From: JADJOY01 sp046331705 [NCBI: bacterium]
GTDB taxonomy: Bacteria > JADJOY01
Direction: 5' to 3'
Assembly: GCA_046331705.1 (NCBI GenBank)
Contig: JAXLQJ010000026.1
Span: 1-64,000, forward strand
DNA length: 64,000 nt
In this document: positions 57,473 to 64,000 of the stretch, piece after piece
Numbering within the stretch: position 1 is the first letter of the stretch
Layout: each line of letters opens with the position of its first letter
Translations under genes and position numbers: made by a program
Notes under the pieces: model-generated
What the model was told of the DNA's origin: nothing
Database searches by the model: none
What the model saw: the letters and a program-made list of their open reading frames with translations, nothing else

Positions 57473-58540
57473 ATGACGCCAGACGCCGAGCGATCGGCAG
57501 ACCACCCGGGGCACGACCCCGACGCGATCGTGCAACTCACGTTGGCGCAGTACGGGGACCTGACCTCACAGGCGGTCGAGCAGTATCTCGCCCCCCGCGA
57601 GCCGCGCCGCCATCTCTACGACCTGGTCGCCGACTATCCGCGCCGCGGCGGGCGCAAGCTGCGCCCCAGCCTTTGCATCGCGACCGCGCGTGCCTTCGGC
57701 GCAGGCCACGAAGAGGCGGTGAGCACCGCAGCCGCGCTGGAGCTGCTGCACAACGCTTTCCTCGTCCACGACGACGTCGAGGACGAGAGCGAGGCGCGGC
57801 GTGGCCAGCCCACCCTGCACCAGCTGCACGGCGTCCCCATGGCGGTGAACGTCGGGGACGCGTTGCTGCTCATGGGTCTGCGCGCGCTCATCGACAACCA
57901 GCGACGTCTCGGTCCGCGGCTCACGCTGCTCGTGCTGGAAGAGGCGGAACGCATGGCGCGCGAGTCGATCGAGGGCCAGGCGATCGAGCTCGGGTGGCGG
58001 CGCGACAACGCGCTCGCGCTCACCGAGGCCGACTATCTGGAGATGGTGCTCAAGAAGACCTGCTGGTACACGACCATCTTCCCCAGCCGGGTGGGTGCGC
58101 TCATCGGCAACCGGGATGCGCGCAATCTCGAGCGCTTCGACCGATTCGGCTTCTTCCTCGGCGCGGCGTTCCAGATCCAGGACGACCTGCTGAATCTCGT
58201 GGGAGACGAGCGGCGCTACGGCAAGGAGATCGACGGCGACATTCGGGAAGGCAAACGCACGCTCATGCTGATCCACCTCTTGCGCCGCGCGGAGTCGAAC
58301 GAGCGCGAGCGGATCGCGGAATTCCTCGCAGCGCCGCGCGGAGATCGGACCGAATCACAGGTGCGCTGGATCCGCGCGCGCATGGATCACTACGGATGCA
58401 TCGAGGACGCGCGCCACACCGCACACTCGCTGGCGGGCGCGGCCCTGCACGAGTTCGAGCTGATCTACGGTCCGCTGCCCGACTCGCGCGACAAGGAATT
58501 CCTCGCGGGCGTCATCCGCTGGGTGCTTTCGCGTGCGTGA
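57473..58540 (+). CDS. polyprenyl diphosphate synthase (geranylgeranyl type)
   Basis: The 355-residue protein condenses isopentenyl diphosphate with an allylic diphosphate. First aspartate motif: LVHDDVEDESEARRGQP (DDxxD). Second: FQIQDDLLNLVGDERRYGKE, where the usual DDxxD reads DDLLN, a known variant. Other family features are GGRKLRPSLCIATARAFG and the GDALLLMGL block. The residues before the first motif (ALELLHNAFLVHDD) have a small amino acid where short-chain synthases have aromatic ones, suggesting C20 or longer products. It closes the plus-strand isoprenoid-type run; its last 29 bases overlap the convergent kinase gene. Confidence 0.92.
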   Translation: MTPDAERSADHPGHDPDAIVQLTLAQYGDLTSQAVEQYLAPREPRRHLYDLVADYPRRGGRKLRPSLCIATARAFGAGHEEAVSTAAALELLHNAFLVHDDVEDESEARRGQPTLHQLHGVPMAVNVGDALLLMGLRALIDNQRRLGPRLTLLVLEEAERMARESIEGQAIELGWRRDNALALTEADYLEMVLKKTCWYTTIFPSRVGALIGNRDARNLERFDRFGFFLGAAFQIQDDLLNLVGDERRYGKEIDGDIREGKRTLMLIHLLRRAESNERERIAEFLAAPRGDRTESQVRWIRARMDHYGCIEDARHTAHSLAGAALHEFELIYGPLPDSRDKEFLAGVIRWVLSRA

Positions 58541-61500
58541 GCCGCGAACCGGCCTCGCCGAGGAGCGAGGCGGCCTTCCGAAGATCGGCGAACTGCCTTC
58601 CTTCGGCAAAGCTCTCGTAGACCTCGCGTAGCTCGGCGAGGGCCGCTGGCTCGAGATCCGATCCAGCCGCCGTGCGGGCCAAGCCCACGCTTCCACGCAA
58701 CCACGACAGCCGGTTGCCGTCGCGACGTGCCAGGTCGATCGCGCGCCGGTACGAACCAGTGGCCGCCGCTGCATCGCCCGATCGCGCGAACACCTCGCCC
58801 TCGACGAGAGAGAACTCCGGCTCGAGAGATCGGTAGAGCGTGCGGCGACAGGCTTCCAGGCCATCGGCCACCTCCGACCGTGCCTCGTCCAGCTGGCCCA
58901 TCGCGCAGCGCGCGCGCGCCACGAACTTGCGGAAGTAGAGATGACTCGCGTTCATCCCCATGGCCTGCAGCTGAAACTGGCCCTGTTCCAGGTTTGCCAG
59001 CCCCTCATCGAGCTCACCCGAGTCGATCTGCGCCGCGCCGCGCATGCATTGGCCGTAGGCCGACCAGAGAAAGTGGCGCTGGTCGAGCGCGATGGGGACG
59101 AGGCGATCGGCGAGACGAATGGCTTCGTGCGCGTCACCGCGCTCGACCAAGTGCGAGCCCACGGCGCACATCGCCAGGCACGATACGTAGGGATCCTGGA
59201 AGGATTCGGCCAACGCCAGCATCTCGTCGCAGAGCGCCGCCGCACGATCCAGGTAGCCGAGATAGCCGAGGCTCGCGAGCTCGTACATGTAGCAGTAGAG
59301 CCGGCCGTCGTATCCGTAGTTCTCGACGAACGCGGACATCTCGTCGGAGCGCAGGATGGAGCGAGCTTCCCCGTGGCTGCGCACCGTCTGCTCGTAGTGT
59401 CCGAGATAGAAGTCGTAGATCCCGAGCACGCTCAGGCCCGTGAACCGAGACACCGGATCGGAACGCCGGGCGAGTCGCTCGAAGCGCGGCCGCAACGCCG
59501 TCGCGCCTTCCAGGTCGAGCCCCGTGAGCGTGGCTGCGGACACGCCGTTCAGCACCTCGAGGGGAAGGTCCTCGTCGAGCTCCTCACACAGTCGTCGGGC
59601 ACGGGCGAAGGTCTCGCCCACGTCGGGATGGGCGTAGCCGAGCGTCGAGAACTGCGCGGTTCCGAGTGTCACGAGAAGCTCCACCTCGCGACGAAGGCGC
59701 TCCGGCGAGGGATCCGTCCCCCCCAACATCTCGAGCCCACGCCGCGTCTGGTTGAGCGCCTCCTCCAGCGCGCCGCGGCGTAGCGCCGCGGTGCCCGCGA
59801 GATTCAAGTAGTGCGCGGCCGAGCGCAGGTCGCCGCCACCGGCGAGATGGTGAGCGATCAGCTCCGGCCGCTCGCGCGCCACGTCGGCGAATTTTTCGCG
59901 AAGCACCCGGGCCGCCGTCAGATGGAGCTGGTGCCGCACGGGCCGGGCCATCGCTTCGTATGCGATCTCACGCACCAGCGCGTGCTTGATCGCGTACGTC
60001 TCGACGACGCTGCGCACACGACGGAACACCAGCCCGGCGCTCACCAGCTCGTCCACGCCCGCGCGCACCAGGCTCACGCTCCGACCAGAGGTCGCCGCCA
60101 GCCAGTCGAACGGAACTTCGCGTCCCAGCGTCGCCGCGAGCTGCAACGTCTCGCGCGCGGTGGCGCTCAGTCCGTCGATGCGCGCAAGCAACAGTTCGCG
60201 GAGCGCACCTGGAACGGCCAGCTGAGCTTCGAGCTGCGCGTCGGTCGTGTGGCGTCCGGTCGTGAGCGCGTGGCGCACGACCTCCTCGACGAAGAGCGGA
60301 ATGCCCTGCGACTTGGCGCTCAAGGTCTCGAGCACGGCGCCCGTGGCAGCCAGCCCGGGTGGCAACACCGATCGCACGAGATCGAGCACCGCGCGACGCG
60401 AGAGCGGCCCCACCTGAACGAAGCGGACGTCACTCGAGCTCCAGCGTGCCTCGAACTCCGGACGTGCCGTCAGGACCAGGCACAGCCGATTCGCGTGGGA
60501 GTCATCGGACTCGCTCGCGTGCCGTATCTCGCGAATCAGCCCGTCGAGGAGCTCGAGCGTGCTGGGATCCGCCCAATGCAGATCCTCGACCACGAACGCG
60601 ACGGTTTGACGCGCCGCGAGCGTCAAGAGCAATTCGACGAGCGACTGAAACGTCAGCTCTCGCTCGCGCGCCGGTGAGAGCTTCGGTGCGCTCACCGCGG
60701 CGCCGGCAGGTACCCCGAGAAGACGCGCCAGCACGGCACGCCCTTCGATGGATGCGACCGGCAGCAGATCGAGCATCTCGCCGATGGTGCTCTGAGACGT
60801 GCGCAGCGCGTCCACGACGGGGCCGAGTGTCGCGAGGCTTCGCTCGGGCGAGCAGCGGCACTCGATCCAGGTCACCGCGCTCGAGGCCCGCCTGAGCTCA
60901 CGGACCAGCCGCGACTTGCCGATGCCCGCCTCGCCCGAGAGCAGCACGGCACAGGGCTCGCCAGCCTCGGCGCGCGCCAGGCTCTCGCCGAGAAAGCCGA
61001 GCTCGTGAGCGCGCCCGACCAGCGGGCTCTCGGAGGTCGCGGCGACGCTGGAGGCGGGCTCCTCGCCGACCAGCCGATAGACGGCCAGGGGCGCCGAGAG
61101 GCCGGGGAGCCGAATCGTGCCCCGGTCCTCGACGCGCATCGCCGAGCCCACGAGCGAACGCCGACAATCGCCACTGATCAGGATCTCCGCCGCACCGGCG
61201 CGCTCCGCGAGCTGCGACGCGATCTGCGGCGTCACGCCGAGGAAATCGGCGGGGTCCACTCGGCCGATGCGCGAGCGGCGCACCACGACGAGCCCGGCAT
61301 GAATGCCCACACCCAGCTCCAATCGACAGCCGATCGTGCGCGCGAGGCGCGCATTGGCCGCCTCGACGCCGGCGATCAGGCTGAGCGCGATTCGGGCAGC
61401 ACGACGAGCCTCGTGCTCTCGTGCTTCCAGGTGGCCGAACGCGACCAGCGCCCGATCTCCCAGCACTCCGACGAGCTGACCGCCGTGACGCAGCGCCAAG

Positions 61501-62555
61501 TCTCGGATCTCCTCGTCGACGAAGCGCAGCACGGCGCGCACGGACTCGGGATCCGGATCGGCGTCGAGCTCCTGGTGCACGACCCAGCGAACCGACAGCA
61601 CCGTGACCTGTCGTCGCTCGCCGTCGTCTTCGCTCGGGGTGCCACGCGGCGCGGCGCCTCGCGGTGCGCTCAGCTCGGATTCGCGCATCCCCTCGAGCGT
61701 CTCGAGGATCTGGGCGACCGTGAGGTCGCGCTTGTCGGCCGACTTGTCGGTGACGACGCGCAGCATCTTGCCGAGCGGCGTGTTCGCGAGCCACTCGGGG
61801 ATCGGAACGGGACGTTGACTGAGCTGGTTCGCAAGCACCTCGTGCCAGGAATCGCCCTGAATGGCGCGCTCACCCGTCAGGCACTCGAGAAGAATGAGCC
61901 CCCACGAATAGAGATCGGATCGCGGGCTCGGCACCCCCGAGCGAAGCTGTTCCGGCGCCGCGTAACGCGGCGTACCGATCAACTCCTGGGAAGCCGTGAG
62001 ATCGGGGAGACCCTGACGATCCGCGCCTTGCGAGAACCCGCCCAGCCCGAAGTCCACGACCATCGCATGGGTTTGCGCGCCGGTCTTGCAGAGCAGGATG
62101 TTCTCGGGCTTGAGGTCGCGATGGACGACTTGCGCTGCGTGGGCACACGCCAGCGCGTCGAGCACCTCCCCCATCACCCGCAACACCTCTCCCACCGGGG
62201 GCGTGCCCTGCTGTGCGAGCCGCGCTGCGAGCGTGAGGCCAGGGACGTACTCGAGGACGGCGTAGAACTCGCCGGACTCGGTCTCGCCCGAGTCGATCAG
62301 CCTCACCACGTGGGGATGCCAGAGGCGCGCGTAGAGACTCGCCTCGCGTCGCAATCGCTCGCGTCGCCTGTGCAGCTCCTCCGCACCCACGTTGCCCAGC
62401 GGATGCAACACTTTGATGGCGACTTGCTGGCCCGTCGACCGCTGCTCGGCTTGGAAGACCTGGCCGAAGGAGCCGTCGCCGAGCCTTCGCCCCACGAGGT
62501 AGGTGCCGGCGAAGAGCGTTCCGGGCGAGATCGAGAGATTCGACGCGTCGAGCAT
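58512..62555 (-). CDS. Ser/Thr kinase - degenerate cyclase - AAA ATPase - TPR signalling protein
   Basis: The 1347-residue protein has: (1) a Ser/Thr kinase (about 15-290) with RRLGDGSFGQVF, Lys48 in VAIKVL, HRDLKPENILL and DFGLGGF, all catalytic residues present; (2) a class III cyclase-like domain (about 314-495) whose first metal-binding Asp position holds Arg323 and whose Asn/Arg positions read Gln444/Gln448, so it is probably inactive; (3) an ATPase (about 510-780) with Walker A GEAGIGKSRL and Walker B VAFVVEDLHWAD; (4) about 450 residues of TPR-like helices. Similar fusions are frequent in myxobacteria. The chosen ATG has only a weak ribosome binding site. It overlaps the polyprenyl synthase gene tail to tail by 29 bases. 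Confidence 0.88.
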   Translation of the reverse strand: MLDASNLSISPGTLFAGTYLVGRRLGDGSFGQVFQAEQRSTGQQVAIKVLHPLGNVGAEELHRRRERLRREASLYARLWHPHVVRLIDSGETESGEFYAVLEYVPGLTLAARLAQQGTPPVGEVLRVMGEVLDALACAHAAQVVHRDLKPENILLCKTGAQTHAMVVDFGLGGFSQGADRQGLPDLTASQELIGTPRYAAPEQLRSGVPSPRSDLYSWGLILLECLTGERAIQGDSWHEVLANQLSQRPVPIPEWLANTPLGKMLRVVTDKSADKRDLTVAQILETLEGMRESELSAPRGAAPRGTPSEDDGERRQVTVLSVRWVVHQELDADPDPESVRAVLRFVDEEIRDLALRHGGQLVGVLGDRALVAFGHLEAREHEARRAARIALSLIAGVEAANARLARTIGCRLELGVGIHAGLVVVRRSRIGRVDPADFLGVTPQIASQLAERAGAAEILISGDCRRSLVGSAMRVEDRGTIRLPGLSAPLAVYRLVGEEPASSVAATSESPLVGRAHELGFLGESLARAEAGEPCAVLLSGEAGIGKSRLVRELRRASSAVTWIECRCSPERSLATLGPVVDALRTSQSTIGEMLDLLPVASIEGRAVLARLLGVPAGAAVSAPKLSPARERELTFQSLVELLLTLAARQTVAFVVEDLHWADPSTLELLDGLIREIRHASESDDSHANRLCLVLTARPEFEARWSSSDVRFVQVGPLSRRAVLDLVRSVLPPGLAATGAVLETLSAKSQGIPLFVEEVVRHALTTGRHTTDAQLEAQLAVPGALRELLLARIDGLSATARETLQLAATLGREVPFDWLAATSGRSVSLVRAGVDELVSAGLVFRRVRSVVETYAIKHALVREIAYEAMARPVRHQLHLTAARVLREKFADVARERPELIAHHLAGGGDLRSAAHYLNLAGTAALRRGALEEALNQTRRGLEMLGGTDPSPERLRREVELLVTLGTAQFSTLGYAHPDVGETFARARRLCEELDEDLPLEVLNGVSAATLTGLDLEGATALRPRFERLARRSDPVSRFTGLSVLGIYDFYLGHYEQTVRSHGEARSILRSDEMSAFVENYGYDGRLYCYMYELASLGYLGYLDRAAALCDEMLALAESFQDPYVSCLAMCAVGSHLVERGDAHEAIRLADRLVPIALDQRHFLWSAYGQCMRGAAQIDSGELDEGLANLEQGQFQLQAMGMNASHLYFRKFVARARCAMGQLDEARSEVADGLEACRRTLYRSLEPEFSLVEGEVFARSGDAAAATGSYRRAIDLARRDGNRLSWLRGSVGLARTAAGSDLEPAALAELREVYESFAEGRQFADLRKAASLLGEAGSRLTHAKAPSG

Positions 62556-62722
62556 GCGCAGGCACCGAAAAGAAACGTATTCTACGCAGAATCGCGGAAG
62601 CAGGTAACCGACATGCATCACACGCGCCTCGCTCGCGGCTGCTGCGGCGACATTTCTGGGTCCCGACGTAGGCCGTCGGCGCGGCCATGGCGTATGCCGA
62701 CCCAGCACCGGATCCGTGCATC

Positions 62723-63904
62723 ATGAGCCGCGCGTCGAACCCGACCGCCCCGCGAGTCCTGGTCCTCGGCGGCACGGGCGAGGTTGGCGCGAGCGTCGTG
62801 GCCGCCTGCTGTGAGCTCGGCTTTCCCGTCACCGCCGCCAGCCGTAACCCACCATCTTCGGTGCTGGAGCGCGAGCTGTTCGCACCGCGAGCGGTGCCAT
62901 GGGTAGCCATCGCCGACGGTCGGGAGGGGGACGACGCGGTGCTACGCGATCGCATGGCCGAGCACGACGTCGTCGTGCTCGCGTGCGAGCCGTGGCGAAT
63001 CCTCGCCGGCGAAGAGCGCGAAGCGATCGAGCGAACCCGCGCGTGGCTCGCGGTCGCCCGCGCGGCGAGCGCACGACGCAAGCGAGCGCGCCGACCGCCG
63101 CTTCGGGTGGTGCGGATCGGCTCGCCCGTCGCCGAGGTGCCGTTGCCACTGACCGCGCCGCGCGCGAACGGTTACGAAGAGGACCGATTCCAGCTGGAGG
63201 AGGTCGAGAAGCTCGGGGCACGAGATCGCTGCTGGCGCGTGCCGTACTTCGTGGCGAAGGTCGGCATGGCGAAAGCCACCCGCGACGCCGCGCGATCCGG
63301 CCTCGACGTGGTGACGGCTGCGCCGACGGGTCTCGTCTGTTGGTGGGGCGACAAGGGCCGTGAGGACTCGTGGGTTCGGGCGTACCACGAGAGCCGCGGC
63401 CTCGTGCCGCTGTTCTCGTTCCCGACCAACATCCTTCCTTGCGACGTCGCCGCTCGCAGCATCCTCGCGGTTGCGCTCGCCGGCACGCCTGGTGGGGTCT
63501 ATCAAGTTCCAGGCGTCGTCTGGCATTCGTGGGACATCCAAGGCGAGTTGCTTCGGCAATGTGGACGGCGCCTTCCGCCCGCATTTCACCTCACCCGTCA
63601 GCAGATGCTGGACGGCGTGCGTGTCTACCAGGAAGCCAGCACGCCGCTCGACGCGGTGAGGCGGAAGTGGCTGCACGACGTCGCAGGCGCGCGGGATTAC
63701 GGGATGGCCGCGCTGCTGCAGAACGATCGCCCGCGCAGCGCCGCCAAGCTCCGCAGCCTGCTTCCAGCGTTGGGACCATTCGGCGAACGTCTCGTCCATC
63801 CGATGCCGGCCCGCATCGCCAGCGCGCTCCCCGAGGCCGCTCGACGCCGCGCGCGCTGGCTGCGCCTTCGCGGCCTCGTGGAAACGAGGACGAATCTGCG
63901 CTGA
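62723..63904 (+). CDS. NAD-dependent epimerase/dehydratase-like (extended SDR) protein
   Basis: The 393-residue protein begins VLVLGGTGEVGASVVAACC, an NAD-binding GGTGxxG motif, and continues DVVVLACEPWRIL. A YxxxK pair occurs in VPYFVAKVGMAKATRDAA, and a substrate loop follows (VTAAPTGLVCWWGDKGRED). This fits atypical extended SDRs such as 3-beta-HSD or nucleotide-sugar-like enzymes, but no substrate motif is convincing. The ATG at 62723 is preferred because the Rossmann motif should be near the start; an ATG at 62687 is possible. Neither has a good ribosome binding site. It diverges from the kinase gene with 167 bases between. Confidence 0.75.
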   Translation: MSRASNPTAPRVLVLGGTGEVGASVVAACCELGFPVTAASRNPPSSVLERELFAPRAVPWVAIADGREGDDAVLRDRMAEHDVVVLACEPWRILAGEEREAIERTRAWLAVARAASARRKRARRPPLRVVRIGSPVAEVPLPLTAPRANGYEEDRFQLEEVEKLGARDRCWRVPYFVAKVGMAKATRDAARSGLDVVTAAPTGLVCWWGDKGREDSWVRAYHESRGLVPLFSFPTNILPCDVAARSILAVALAGTPGGVYQVPGVVWHSWDIQGELLRQCGRRLPPAFHLTRQQMLDGVRVYQEASTPLDAVRRKWLHDVAGARDYGMAALLQNDRPRSAAKLRSLLPALGPFGERLVHPMPARIASALPEAARRRARWLRLRGLVETRTNLR

Positions 63905-64000
63905 TCGCGCGACGAAACGGCCTCACCGCTCCCACCAGCCGCTTGACGGCTCGCATCGTGCTTGGCTTCACTCTGCCGTCGGCTTGCCTACCGAGCGGTA
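63905..64000. other. window end, non-coding or gene fragment
   Basis: The last 96 bases hold no identifiable gene. One minus-strand frame reads YRSVGKPTAE before a stop codon at 63968 and could be the C-terminus of a gene lying beyond the window, but eleven codons cannot establish this. Confidence 0.25.

Noticed and set aside
58512-62555. Assignment as a TOMM-system kinase/cyclase fusion
   Set aside because: The plan is partly similar, but no thiazole/oxazole precursor peptide or cyclodehydratase genes are visible nearby, so the specific name is not justified.
63968-64000. C-terminal fragment of a minus-strand gene
   Set aside because: Only about ten codons (ending YRSVGKPTAE) are available; not enough to support a gene call.

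Overview
The window is very GC-rich (roughly 70% or more by eye) and densely coded on both strands. It carries Gram-negative cell-envelope genes: mpl murein-peptide recycling, lipoprotein and secretion signals, and one tail resembling the myxobacterial MYXO-CTERM sorting tag. It also has Ser/Thr-kinase, FHA and cyclic-nucleotide signalling proteins. This suggests a deltaproteobacterium in the broad sense (Myxococcota- or Binatota-like). That placement is inference; there is no rRNA or other marker gene here. No tRNA, rRNA, CRISPR array, transposase or prophage gene was recognised.

Layout. 0.1-9.7 kb: mpl, a TPR/cyclic-nucleotide-binding protein and an FHA protein, a GT-C-like membrane protein, an enoyl-reductase-like enzyme, an aldo/keto reductase with a thioesterase, and a SnoaL/GFA/membrane trio. 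9.7-20.3 kb: rlmI, gltD and gltB (glutamate synthase, promoter and palindrome visible), an odd membrane protein, hemW and a rhomboid-like protein. 20.3-26.4 kb: acs with a basic tail, a membrane-anchored acyl carrier protein, a tandem array of 154-bp double-hairpin repeats, then a protease/hydrolase/TPR operon. 26.6-32.2 kb: glycolate oxidase glcDE and glcF, split by an inverted PQQ-type propeller gene. 32.5-42 kb: exported or envelope proteins (GH-like, arylsulfotransferase-like lipoprotein, SGNH hydrolase, an unknown secreted protein) with a lipase-like hydrolase, an AT-hook-like protein and an SDR. 42-49 kb: an enoyl-CoA hydratase/methyltransferase operon, a SnoaL-like protein, DUF2071, DUF362, a ribosome hibernation factor, a permease and YceI.

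49.3-52.5 kb is a four-gene minus-strand block of unknown proteins with visibly lower G+C. 52.5-58.5 kb is an isoprenoid-type cluster: an acetoacetate-decarboxylase-like protein, an enoyl-reductase-like enzyme, a large FAD desaturase/dehydroxylase-like flavoenzyme, a phasin-like protein and a polyprenyl diphosphate synthase. A 1347-residue kinase/pseudocyclase/ATPase/TPR regulator runs convergently into it, and an NAD-dependent epimerase-like gene closes the window.

The most unusual signals are the double-hairpin array, together with a diverged single copy in an equivalent place at 6.6 kb; the membrane-tethered acyl carrier protein beside that array; and the two neighbouring clusters that each carry a phasin-like helical plus beta-rich protein, one of them next to isoprenoid enzymes.
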